From the NCBI RefSeq assembly GCF_029603155.1, contig NZ_JAPMUA010000001.1, forward strand, positions 186,001 through 250,000: a stretch of DNA of 64,000 nt, read 5' to 3'. Below the pieces are notes generated by a model. It saw only the letters and a program-made list of their open reading frames with translations. It was not told the DNA's origin and did no database searches. Below are positions 26,789-34,390 of this stretch, piece after piece. A program made the translations under genes and the position numbers. Origin of the DNA: Galbibacter pacificus (lineage in GTDB: Bacteria > Bacteroidota > Bacteroidia > Flavobacteriales > Flavobacteriaceae). Every line of letters begins with the position of its first letter. The first letter of the stretch is position 1.

Positions 26789-28249
26789 ATGAAAGAAGTA
26801 ATTGTTATAGGCTCCGGATTTTCGTCCCTATCGGTGGCATGTTACCTGCAAAAGGCGGGGAAACAGGTAACCGTACTGGAAAAAAACGAGCAAATTGGTG
26901 GAAGGGCTTCTATTCTGGAGGCGGAAGGCTTTAAATTTGATATGGGACCTTCTTGGTATTGGATGCCCGATATATTTGAACGGTTTTTCAATGATTTTGG
27001 CAAAAAGATATCCGATTATTACGAACTCATAAAGCTCTCACCGGCTTACAATGTGTTTTTTGAAGGAGGAAATTGTATTGAAATAGCCAATGATCTTAAA
27101 AAAATATGCAAGACCTTTGATGAAATAGACCCGGGAAGCGGGGGAAAACTCAGTAAATTTATAAATCGGGCCAAGGAAAATTATAAAATTGCAATGGAAG
27201 ATCTGGTATACCGGCCCGGGATTTCTATAACGGAGTTAATTACCCCAAAAACAATGATAAGGCTAAATTTATTTGTTTCCAGTATAACTTCAGAAGTAAA
27301 AAAAGTAACAAAAAACCGGTATTTACAAAGCATTTTGGAATTTCCGGTATTGTTTTTAGGAGCAAAACCCGAAAATACCCCCGCCTTTTATAATTTTATG
27401 AACTATGCCGACTTTGGAGGCGGTACCTGGTACCCAAAACACGGCATGAATGGTGTGGTTATAGGAATGGAAACGCTGGCGGCTTCGTTGGGAGTGGTTT
27501 TTAAAACCAATGAAGAAGTGAAAAGTATATATGTCGAAAATAGAAAGGTTACCAAAGTGATTACCCAAAAGAGGGAATATGCGGCAGGGATTGTTGTTTC
27601 GGGGGCAGATTATTTCCATACAGAAAAACTGCTTGCTGAAGAATTTCGTAATTACAATGCGGCTTATTGGGAAAAGAAAACATTTGCCCCTTCTGCATTT
27701 TTGTATTACGTAGGTTTTAAAGGGGGTGTTGAGAGCGTTGGGCATCATAATCTTTTTTTTGATACCGACTTTAAAAAGCATGCCGAAGCTATTTATGATA
27801 AGAAAACCTTGCCGGACAATCCATTGTTTTATGCAAATTTTCCATCAATTACCGATGAAACATTGGCACCAGATGGAATGTCGACCGCCTTTTTTTTAAT
27901 TCCAATAGCCGTAGACATAAACGATACAAAGGAAATGCGCGATAGGTACTTTAACATCATCATGGAGCGGTTTGAAAAGTGTACGGGTGAGCGTATTGCC
28001 AATAGAATCGTGTATAAAAAGGCGTTTGGGGTAAACGATTTTAAATCGAGGTACAATTCGTACAAGGGAAATGCCTATGGACTGGCCAATACCTTGAGGC
28101 AAACATCGGTGCTTAGGCCGGGCATAAGAAACAAAAAAGTAAAGAACCTTTTTTATACCGGGCAGTTAACGATCCCCGGACCTGGAGTGCCACCGGCATT
28201 GATTTCAGGGAAAATAGTGAGCGATTATATAGTAAAACACAAAATATGA
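26789..28249 (+). CDS. crtI: Phytoene desaturase
   Basis: An FAD-dependent enzyme converting phytoene to lycopene by successive desaturations; 486 residues. The Rossmann motif VIGSGFSSLSVACYLQKAGK lies at the N-terminus and continues with VLEKNEQIGGRA and FDMGPSWYWMP, all typical of CrtI. The C-terminal family motif is FYTGQLTIPGPGVPPALISGK. It is the first gene of the carotenoid operon and overlaps crtB by 4 bases (ATGA). It is membrane-associated. Confidence 0.96.
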   Translation: MKEVIVIGSGFSSLSVACYLQKAGKQVTVLEKNEQIGGRASILEAEGFKFDMGPSWYWMPDIFERFFNDFGKKISDYYELIKLSPAYNVFFEGGNCIEIANDLKKICKTFDEIDPGSGGKLSKFINRAKENYKIAMEDLVYRPGISITELITPKTMIRLNLFVSSITSEVKKVTKNRYLQSILEFPVLFLGAKPENTPAFYNFMNYADFGGGTWYPKHGMNGVVIGMETLAASLGVVFKTNEEVKSIYVENRKVTKVITQKREYAAGIVVSGADYFHTEKLLAEEFRNYNAAYWEKKTFAPSAFLYYVGFKGGVESVGHHNLFFDTDFKKHAEAIYDKKTLPDNPLFYANFPSITDETLAPDGMSTAFFLIPIAVDINDTKEMRDRYFNIIMERFEKCTGERIANRIVYKKAFGVNDFKSRYNSYKGNAYGLANTLRQTSVLRPGIRNKKVKNLFYTGQLTIPGPGVPPALISGKIVSDYIVKHKI

Positions 28250-29097
28250 CAACCAACTACAAACTATATCAAAAGGTATGCTTGGAAATAAGTAGAATGG
28301 TAACCAAAAAGTACAGCACGTCGTTCTCGCGGTCAATAATGTTCCTTACACCCGATATTCGCGAAAACATATATAATATTTATGGTTTTGTGCGCTTTGC
28401 CGATGAAATAGTAGATACTTTTCACGAACACGACAGAAGGAAGCTGTTGGACCGGTTTGTTGCCGATTACCATTTGGCCTTAAACGAAGGAATATCGATG
28501 AACCCTGTTTTAAATGCATTTTGCAATACCCAGAAAACTTGCAAGATACCGCAGGATTTGGTAGATACCTTTGTAGAATCTATGTACATGGACTTGGGGG
28601 AGATGAAAAACCTAAACTCCCAGGCGTATAAAAAATATATTTATGGGTCGGCAGAAGTGGTTGGTTTAATGTGCTTAAATGTTTTTTTAAAAGGTAATGA
28701 AGCAGATTACAATAAATTAAAGCCGTATGCGCAAAGTTTCGGCGCCGCACTGCAAAAAGTCAATTTTTTAAGGGACATCAGTTCAGATTTTCATCAACTA
28801 AACAGGACTTACTTTCCAAATGTTGACTTTACGCAGTTTACGCTTGAAGATAAAATGCAAATTGAAGAAGACATTAAAAAAGACTTTCAGGAAGCAATAA
28901 AAGGAATTAAAAAGTTGCCACTTTCCTCCCGTTTTGCTGTGTATCTTGCGTATCTTTATTACTCAAACCTATTTAATAAAATAAAAAAAACCGACTCTGA
29001 ACAGCTTTTTAAAAAGCGAATACGGGTAAACAACTTCGAAAAGGCGTTGTTGTTTTCTAAAATATATATGCACAAGCGTTTAAATATAGAAATATGA
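28246..29097 (+). CDS. crtB: Phytoene synthase
   Basis: Condenses two geranylgeranyl diphosphates to phytoene, the first committed step of carotenoid synthesis; 283 residues. The two Mg-binding aspartate motifs are DEIVD (in FVRFADEIVDTFHEHD) and DISSD (in NFLRDISSDFHQLNRTYFP). The start and stop both overlap neighbours by 4 bases (crtI upstream, crtZ downstream), so the genes are translationally coupled. No GGPP synthase (crtE) is in this window. Confidence 0.96.
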   Translation: MTTNYKLYQKVCLEISRMVTKKYSTSFSRSIMFLTPDIRENIYNIYGFVRFADEIVDTFHEHDRRKLLDRFVADYHLALNEGISMNPVLNAFCNTQKTCKIPQDLVDTFVESMYMDLGEMKNLNSQAYKKYIYGSAEVVGLMCLNVFLKGNEADYNKLKPYAQSFGAALQKVNFLRDISSDFHQLNRTYFPNVDFTQFTLEDKMQIEEDIKKDFQEAIKGIKKLPLSSRFAVYLAYLYYSNLFNKIKKTDSEQLFKKRIRVNNFEKALLFSKIYMHKRLNIEI

Positions 29098-29543
29098 ACC
29101 TTTTAGTATATCCATTGGTTACCGTTTTGGTTTTCTGTTTTATGGAAGCAGTTACATGGTGTACGCACAAGTATGTCATGCATGGGTTTATGTGGTATTT
29201 TCACGAAGACCATCACCGGCCAGGATACCCGCACGTTTTTGAGAAGAACGATTTCTTTTTTGTAATTTTTGCCACTCCCAGCATCTTACTTTTTTATTTT
29301 GGAGCCTATAATGGATTAAACGTACTTTTTTTTATCGGCCTTGGAATCCTTATGTATGGAATTGCTTATTTCTTGGTCCACGATGTGCTTATACATCAGC
29401 GGTTTAAATGGTTTAAAAACACAAAAAATAAATACTTAAGGGGTTTGAGGAAAGCACATAAAATACACCATAAGCATTTAGGGAAAGAGTTTGGAGAATG
29501 TTTTGGCATGTTGTATGTTCCAAGAAAATACTTTAAAATATAG
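29094..29543 (+). CDS. crtZ: Beta-carotene 3-hydroxylase
   Basis: A di-iron membrane hydroxylase that converts beta-carotene to zeaxanthin; 149 residues with about four hydrophobic segments. The eight-histidine signature of the fatty-acid-hydroxylase superfamily is complete: HKYVMH, HEDHH, HDVLIHQR and HKIHHKH. It overlaps crtB by 4 bases, and its TAG stop shares one base with the GTG start of the cyclase gene. Confidence 0.94.
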   Translation: MNLLVYPLVTVLVFCFMEAVTWCTHKYVMHGFMWYFHEDHHRPGYPHVFEKNDFFFVIFATPSILLFYFGAYNGLNVLFFIGLGILMYGIAYFLVHDVLIHQRFKWFKNTKNKYLRGLRKAHKIHHKHLGKEFGECFGMLYVPRKYFKI

Positions 29544-30250
29544 TGGAAAGGTTTTTATATTTACTATTGGTGACTTTAAGCTTTGTAGTGCCTTTTTTAT
29601 ACAGTTTTGAAAAAAAACGCCTCCATTTTATTCAATATTGGAAACCTTATTTTTTGTCAATAATTATTGCGGGATTGTTTTTTATAGCATGGGACATTTA
29701 TTTTACCATTGCAAAAGTATGGAGCTTTAACGACACCTATTTAACTGGACTGACTATTTTTTACCTTCCCGTGGAGGAATGGCTTTTCTTTCTGCTCATT
29801 CCCTATGCAAGCAATTTTATACATTATGCCCTGTTGCATTTTTTCCCATCTCCACGCTTGGGCAAAGTATCTGCACGGTATGTTGCATATTCCCTGTTTG
29901 TTATGGCATTGACAATAACCGTTTTTAATAGCGAAAAAATATATACTTTTTGCAGCTTTGGTCTTTTTGCCCTGTTAATGTTACTTCAAATAATATATAA
30001 ATTTCATAGTTTCAATCGTTATATACTTTCCTTTCTTGTTATTTTAATTCCTTTTTTCATAGTCAATTCCTGGTTGACCGGGTTATTTACAGAAACGCCC
30101 ATTGTTTATTACAATAATGAAGAAAATCTGGGGATTCGTTTGGGGGCTATTCCTATAGAAGACATTTTTTATTGTTTTTCATTATTGTACACAAGTATTC
30201 TTCTGTTTGAATTTTTTAAAAGAAGTCCTATCAAACAAAAAAGAGCATAG
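29543..30250 (+). CDS. Lycopene cyclase, CrtYcd (membrane) type
   Basis: A 235-residue integral membrane protein with six or seven hydrophobic segments arranged as two homologous lycopene-cyclase domains. The conserved acidic motifs are PVEEWLFF in the first half and PIEDIFY in the second. It forms the beta-ionone rings of beta-carotene from lycopene. The start is GTG, sharing its G with the crtZ TAG stop, so translation is probably coupled. In actinobacteria the two halves are separate subunits (CrtYc and CrtYd); here they are one chain. Confidence 0.9.
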   Translation: MERFLYLLLVTLSFVVPFLYSFEKKRLHFIQYWKPYFLSIIIAGLFFIAWDIYFTIAKVWSFNDTYLTGLTIFYLPVEEWLFFLLIPYASNFIHYALLHFFPSPRLGKVSARYVAYSLFVMALTITVFNSEKIYTFCSFGLFALLMLLQIIYKFHSFNRYILSFLVILIPFFIVNSWLTGLFTETPIVYYNNEENLGIRLGAIPIEDIFYCFSLLYTSILLFEFFKRSPIKQKRA

Positions 30251-30355
30251 ATACTGTTACTTTCCGTAAAAAATCTTTCAGTTGAAGCAGTACAAACTGT
30301 AAGTTGCTGTTATTTAGCTTAATATAAAATATTTTTTGAAGAATAATTCAATATT

Positions 30356-30369
30356 ATGTTTGAAAACAT
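30356..30369. promoter_or_regulatory. Palindrome upstream of the sigma gene sharing a core with the crtI region
   Basis: ATGTTTGAAAACAT is an inverted repeat (arms 30356-30361 and 30364-30369). It is preceded by AATATT, so the 12-mer AATATTATGTTT occurs here and before crtI (about 26689-26700). Confidence 0.3.
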
Positions 30370-30464
30370 CTGTAAATTTAGAGGAAATACAGTGAAAAAA
30401 TTTTAAAAACAAAGATTGAAAAAGCCCGAATTTTACAAAAAGGAGATTTTTATTAAAAAAGGTG

Positions 30465-30492
30465 TGACTTTTTTATCCTTTGTGTGTCTAAA
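30465..30492 (+). promoter_or_regulatory. ECF-sigma-type promoter of the sigma factor gene
   Basis: TGAC (30465-30468), 16 bases, then TGTCTAAA (30485-30492). The same elements with the same spacing occur at 32186-32213. The layout fits a -35/-10 pair used by an ECF sigma factor and implies autoregulation. The gene start follows 43 bases later. Confidence 0.6.
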
Positions 30493-30535
30493 GGGGTGAC
30501 ACCGGTTTTTTTACCGTAAATTTCTTACAATTTTG

Positions 30536-31105
30536 ATGAAATTTGAGAGTGATAAAAATAGCAGTGACGAACAACTTGTAGAGAAGATTGTTGCGACCAA
30601 CGACACCCATCTCTTTGCTGTTTTGTATGACAGGTACTCAGACCTTGTATATAGTAAATGCCTGAGTTTTACCCGTGACAAAGAAGAAGCCCAAGATATT
30701 ACACACGATATTTTTATACACTTATTTTTAAAACTTAGGACCTTTAAAGGAAAATCTAAATTTTCTACATGGCTGTATTCCTTTACATATAATTTTTGTG
30801 TGAATTACATACAGCGCAATAAAAAGAAGCGAAATGAAAAGTTTGTCTTAACAGACGAAATCCCCCCAAATACCGATGAATACGATGAAATTGATGATAC
30901 GCAGATTTACCAAATGAAATCTGAAAATTTATCAAAAGCATTAAAGTTGATAGACCCGAGCGATAAAATGATATTGATGATGAAGTACCAAGACGACTTG
31001 ACAATAAAAGAAATTCAGGAAGTGCTCGAATTAGGGAGCAGCGCTACCAAGATGCGCTTGAACAGGGCAAAGGGTCGTTTAATAGAAATATACAATACTT
31101 TGTAA
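30536..31105 (+). CDS. ECF RNA polymerase sigma factor
   Basis: A sigma-70 family factor of the extracytoplasmic function type, 189 residues from ATG 30536 (a TTG three bases earlier is less likely). Region 2 is about 20-90 (LYDRYSDLVYSKCLSFTRDKEEAQDITHDIF, then FSTWLYSFTYNFCVNYIQRNKK), followed by an acidic linker. Region 4 is about 130-189 and ends in the helix-turn-helix DLTIKEIQEVLELGSSATKMRLNRAKGRL. No classical anti-sigma gene follows; instead there are a 57-residue protein and an MscS-like channel in overlap. Its own promoter motif recurs before the gene at 32268. Confidence 0.93.
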   Translation: MKFESDKNSSDEQLVEKIVATNDTHLFAVLYDRYSDLVYSKCLSFTRDKEEAQDITHDIFIHLFLKLRTFKGKSKFSTWLYSFTYNFCVNYIQRNKKKRNEKFVLTDEIPPNTDEYDEIDDTQIYQMKSENLSKALKLIDPSDKMILMMKYQDDLTIKEIQEVLELGSSATKMRLNRAKGRLIEIYNTL

Positions 31106-31107
31106 TT

Positions 31108-31281
31108 ATGGATAATCCGTTCAAGAAAATAATACAAAACGAAAAATTACCCGATTCTATCAAAGAAAAGGTAATGGAAGATGTAAACATGATAAAATTG
31201 ACTTTGGATGTGGCGGATTTATTTATGATTAAATATCCCGATACAATTAACGATATATTAAACTTGAGAAACGATGAATAA
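31108..31281 (+). CDS. Small conserved-looking protein co-transcribed with the ECF sigma factor
   Basis: A 57-residue open frame starts with ATG two bases after the sigma stop and overlaps the next gene by 8 bases. The sequence begins MDNPFKKIIQNEKLPDSIKE and continues KVMEDVNMIKLTLDVADLFM, predicted to be helical, soluble and without cysteines. I do not recognise a named family. Its position between a sigma factor and a membrane channel makes a regulatory role for the sigma factor possible; this is inference. Confidence 0.75.
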   Translation: MDNPFKKIIQNEKLPDSIKEKVMEDVNMIKLTLDVADLFMIKYPDTINDILNLRNDE

Positions 31282-32107
31282 ACAGTTACTTGCAAAACTA
31301 GATTTCGATATTTTACGCGATTTATTTAATACTATCATTGAAGCATTGCCAAAAATACTGGGCGGCATAGTTTATATAGTAGCATGTTGGTTAATCCTTA
31401 AATTGGTGCTCTTTATTGCAAAAAAATCGTTGAGGTTCACAAAAATAGACCAGCTGCTTACCAATGAAAGCGAGAAAAGCAACCTGTTTAGTACTTCTGT
31501 AAAAATACAGCCAACCAAAATTATATTGGGTTTTATTAAATGGTTTTTAATACTCATATTCATAATAGTGGGGGCCGATATTTTGGGCTTGTCCATAGTC
31601 TCTAACGAAGTAGGCAAACTTGTACAGTACCTACCTAGAATTTTTAGCGCGGTACTAATATTCTTTGTAGGGGCATACGGTGCCATGCTATTGAAAAAAA
31701 CAATTCAATCTACATTAAAGGCATTCGATCTAAATGGCTCCAAAGCCATTAGTATGATTGTTTTTTACCTAGTTTTTATTTTTGTAACCATAATAGCACT
31801 CAACCAGGCTGGAATAGATACAGAGATAATTACCAACAACTTGTTTTTAATTATCGGTGGCTTCCTTGCCGCTTTGGCCATAGCTTTGGGCTTGGGCTCG
31901 CGGGAGGTGGTTTTAAGGCTTTTGTTGGGTTACTACTCAAGAAAAAACTTCCCGATAGGCAAACGCATTAAAGTTGAAAACGAAAATATTGAGGGTACCA
32001 TACTATCGGTAGATAATATCTGTATGGTAATAAAAACAGACGGGCAAAAGAAAATAGTAGTGCCTATAAAACAAATTGCAAATAAAAAAGTAGAAATTTT
32101 AGACTAA
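31274..32107 (+). CDS. MscS-like / conserved TM-helix channel protein
   Basis: A 277-residue inner-membrane protein. Hydrophobic helices occur near 24-50, 78-100, 114-140, 155-175 and 185-205. The Gly/Ala-rich helix IGGFLAALAIALGLGSREVVLRLLLGYYSRKNFPIGKRIKV, followed by a small beta domain (NENIEGTILSVDNICMVIKTDGQKKIVVP), is typical of the MscS/CmpX-like group with N-terminal TM-helix repeats. It lacks the large C-terminal vestibule of E. coli MscS. It is the third gene of the sigma operon, with 8 bases overlap, suggesting that the sigma factor responds to envelope or osmotic stress. Confidence 0.85.
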   Translation: MNKQLLAKLDFDILRDLFNTIIEALPKILGGIVYIVACWLILKLVLFIAKKSLRFTKIDQLLTNESEKSNLFSTSVKIQPTKIILGFIKWFLILIFIIVGADILGLSIVSNEVGKLVQYLPRIFSAVLIFFVGAYGAMLLKKTIQSTLKAFDLNGSKAISMIVFYLVFIFVTIIALNQAGIDTEIITNNLFLIIGGFLAALAIALGLGSREVVLRLLLGYYSRKNFPIGKRIKVENENIEGTILSVDNICMVIKTDGQKKIVVPIKQIANKKVEILD

Positions 32108-32185
32108 TTTTAATTTTATAAAATACTGATTATTAGTATTTTGTAATTATTTTTAATAAAATTGAAAAATAATTACAAAAAAGAG

Positions 32186-32213
32186 TGACCTATTAAGAAT
32201 ATATGTGTCTAAA
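32186..32213 (+). promoter_or_regulatory. Second ECF-type promoter (TGAC-N16-TGTCTAAA)
   Basis: TGAC at 32186-32189 and TGTCTAAA at 32206-32213, spacing 16, identical in layout to the promoter of the sigma gene at 30465. It lies 54 bases before the small membrane-protein gene at 32268. Confidence 0.6.
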
Positions 32214-32267
32214 TTAATAGAGGAGCAATCTTCACGAGTATAACACACAATTTAATTTGCACATATT

Positions 32268-32411
32268 ATGGAACTTTTATTTTTGCTAGTACAACTTTTG
32301 ATATTGCCAGGTTTAATTTTTTTGGGTTTAATTAGTTGGTTTGATTACAAAAGATCAAAAGAAGATTATATGAAATTGAAAAATGCGGTTGCGCAGCAAA
32401 AAGTCCATTAA
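32268..32411 (+). CDS. 47-residue membrane protein, probable ECF sigma target
   Basis: An open frame starts MELLFLLVQLLILPGLIFLG, with one hydrophobic segment (about 2-25), followed by a basic and acidic tail with WFDYKRSKEDYMKLKNA. It has its own ECF-type promoter upstream and two terminator-like hairpins downstream, so it is a complete small transcription unit. I do not recognise the family. An envelope stress effector or anti-sigma-like role is only a guess. Confidence 0.7.
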   Translation: MELLFLLVQLLILPGLIFLGLISWFDYKRSKEDYMKLKNAVAQQKVH

Positions 32412-32425
32412 TATGTCAAACTCCA

Positions 32426-32453
32426 AGAAAAAAGTATGCAAATACTTTTTTTG
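32426..32453 (+). terminator. AT-rich hairpin after the 47-residue gene
   Basis: AAAAAAGTAT pairs with ATACTTTTTT around GCAA, followed by T. It is weakly stable but in the right place. Confidence 0.5.
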
Positions 32454-32465
32454 AGACATTAAAAG

Positions 32466-32496
32466 CAGAGCTTAGAAATAAGCTCTGTTTTTTTTG
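32466..32496 (+). terminator. Intrinsic terminator
   Basis: CAGAGCTTA (32466-32474) pairs with TAAGCTCTG (32479-32487) around GAAA, followed by eight T. Confidence 0.85.
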
Positions 32497-32586
32497 ATTA
32501 AAAACAACCGACCATATAATTGGCGGTTTTCTTTTATAACATTCGATTATTTTGACAAAGTCATAATAATCGAACTCAGATTTATA

Positions 32587-34101
32587 TTACCGTATGGCTT
32601 TGCTTAATATGCCCATGACGCCACGAATAAATGTGGCACTGGTAAGCACTTTGACAATGGGGTTCATGCGGGTGCTTTTTCTAGAAGAAGATGTCTTGAC
32701 CCGTTTTTGTTCTTCTTTGGCTTTTTGCTGGGCTTCTTCCCGTTGCGATTTCTCAATTTTTTCCGTAAGAAGCTCGTAAGCACTTTCCCGGTCTATTGTT
32801 TCGTTGTATTTGGGAATCAATTTGGAATTGTCGAGCACCTGTTTCAATTCACTTTCGGTAAGTATGTCCATACGGCTCATGGGTGCGCGTAACATGGTTG
32901 CTGCCAATGGCGTTGGCCTGCCTTTTTCGTCCAGGGCAGATATAAGCGCTTCTCCAATACCCAAAGAAGTTAGTACTTCGGCTGTGTTGTAAAACTCTGA
33001 AATAGGATAATTTTCTGCCGTGAGCTTAATGGCCTTTCTGTCTTTGGCAGTAAAGGCCCTTAACGCATGCTGTATTTTAAGTCCGAGTTGCGCCAAAACC
33101 TCATTGGGGATATCGGTTGGGTTTTGGGTAACAAAATAGAGGCCAATGCCCTTGGAACGTATAAGTTTTACAATACTTTCTATTTGGTCCAGCAAGGCGT
33201 CTGAAGCCTCGTTGAAAATTAAGTGCGCTTCGTCAATAAAAATAACCAGTTCTGGCCTGTCGCTGTCCCCTTGCTCTGGAAAGGAGCTGTACACTTCGGC
33301 TAAAAGACTTAGCATAAAGGTCGAAAACAGTTTTGGTTTGTCCTGGATATCGGTTAGCCTCACGATGTTGATGATTCCCCTTCCGTTTTCGTCTATCCGC
33401 GTAAGGTCGTCTACTTCAAAAGATTTTTCTCCAAAAAAGAGGTCGGCTCCCTGTTGCTCCAGTTCTATTATTTTCCTTAATATAGCCCCTGTTGACGATG
33501 TTGAGATACGGCCGTAAGATTCCTGAAATTCGTCTTTTCCCTCATTGGTGCAATATTGCAGGATTTTTTTAAAATCTTTTAGGTCCAATAACGGGAGTTG
33601 TTTATCGTCGCAATACTTAAAAAGCACGGCAACAATCCCTTGCTGGGTATCGGTAAGGTCGAGTATTCTGGAAAGCAGTACCGGGCCAAATTCAGATACG
33701 GTGGCCCGCAACCTTACGCCGTTTTGTTGGGAAAGCGTAAGGATGTCGATAGGGGATTTTTTTGCTTCGTAAGCAAAGCCTATTTTTTGGTGGCGCTCTT
33801 GTATCTTGGCATTATTATCGCCCGGTTGTGCCAATCCGCTTAAATCGCCTTTGAGGTCCATGAGCAATACCGGAATTCCTTTTTCTGAAAGGTTTTCGGC
33901 TAATATTTGCAATGTTTTTGTTTTTCCGGTTCCGGTAGCCCCGGCTATAAGCCCATGCCGGTTTAGGGTTTTTAAAGGTATTTTTACATAGGCATTTGTT
34001 AACGGCTCGCCATTGAGCATTGCTGCCCCCATGTTTATAAAATCGCCTTTTGTGGTGTAGCCTTTTTCTATATGGCTAAAAAATGCTTCTTTATTGCTCA
34101 T
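32587..34101 (-). CDS. HerA-like ATPase, DUF853 family
   Basis: A 504-residue P-loop ATPase of the HerA/FtsK superfamily. The Walker A is GATGTGKTKTLQ (about 53-64), Walker B LVIFIDEAHLIF (about 288-299), followed by an SRSKGIGLYFVTQNPTDIP-like sensor region with the conserved arginine further on. The C-terminal part (about 430-480) is a Lys/Glu-rich coiled region. Bacterial DUF853 proteins are poorly characterised; no HerA partner NurA is nearby. I place the start at ATG 34101 rather than the TTG two codons earlier. It is convergent with the sigma operon. Confidence 0.88.
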   Translation of the reverse strand: MSNKEAFFSHIEKGYTTKGDFINMGAAMLNGEPLTNAYVKIPLKTLNRHGLIAGATGTGKTKTLQILAENLSEKGIPVLLMDLKGDLSGLAQPGDNNAKIQERHQKIGFAYEAKKSPIDILTLSQQNGVRLRATVSEFGPVLLSRILDLTDTQQGIVAVLFKYCDDKQLPLLDLKDFKKILQYCTNEGKDEFQESYGRISTSSTGAILRKIIELEQQGADLFFGEKSFEVDDLTRIDENGRGIINIVRLTDIQDKPKLFSTFMLSLLAEVYSSFPEQGDSDRPELVIFIDEAHLIFNEASDALLDQIESIVKLIRSKGIGLYFVTQNPTDIPNEVLAQLGLKIQHALRAFTAKDRKAIKLTAENYPISEFYNTAEVLTSLGIGEALISALDEKGRPTPLAATMLRAPMSRMDILTESELKQVLDNSKLIPKYNETIDRESAYELLTEKIEKSQREEAQQKAKEEQKRVKTSSSRKSTRMNPIVKVLTSATFIRGVMGILSKAIR

Positions 34102-34218
34102 GACCAAAATTTTTTGCTACTAAAATAGTTGAAAGTTTGTTAAGTTGAAAGCAGGTCGATGGGTTAATGGAATAAAATGATTGAAAAGGCAAAACTTTTA
34201 TCGGCACGATACTTTTAA

Positions 34219-34319
34219 AAGCAGGGTGTTGAACGAAAGACAAAACCTGCTAGCCCTGATTGCGCCAACTACCCTCCTGTACGGCTTTTGCCGGGCAGGT
34301 GCGTAGTGACAAAAGCAGG
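34219..34319. ncRNA. Possible divergent structured intergenic element, copy B
   Basis: Nested pairing is visible: CCTGCT (34246-34251) with AGCAGG (34314-34319), ACTAC (34268-34272) with GTAGT (34303-34307), CCTG (34276-34279) with CAGG (34296-34299), and CGGC (34282-34285) with GCCG (34290-34293) around TTTT. CCTGC can alternatively pair with GCAGG at 34221-34225. AGCCCTGATTG follows the first arm and is reminiscent of the 5' core of the other copies, but the match is weak. Confidence 0.45.
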
Positions 34320-34378
34320 CAAATGCCACGGCTGTAAAAACCGGGCCTCCGTGCTCTAGAAAATAGAAAAGGAAACCG

Positions 34379-34386
34379 TATCTTTG
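34379..34386 (+). promoter_or_regulatory. queE promoter -7 box TATCTTTG
   Basis: A perfect TAnnTTTG box only 4 bases before the ATG at 34391. Transcription would start at or very near the start codon, suggesting a leaderless mRNA. Confidence 0.6.
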
Positions 34387-34390
34387 CCGC

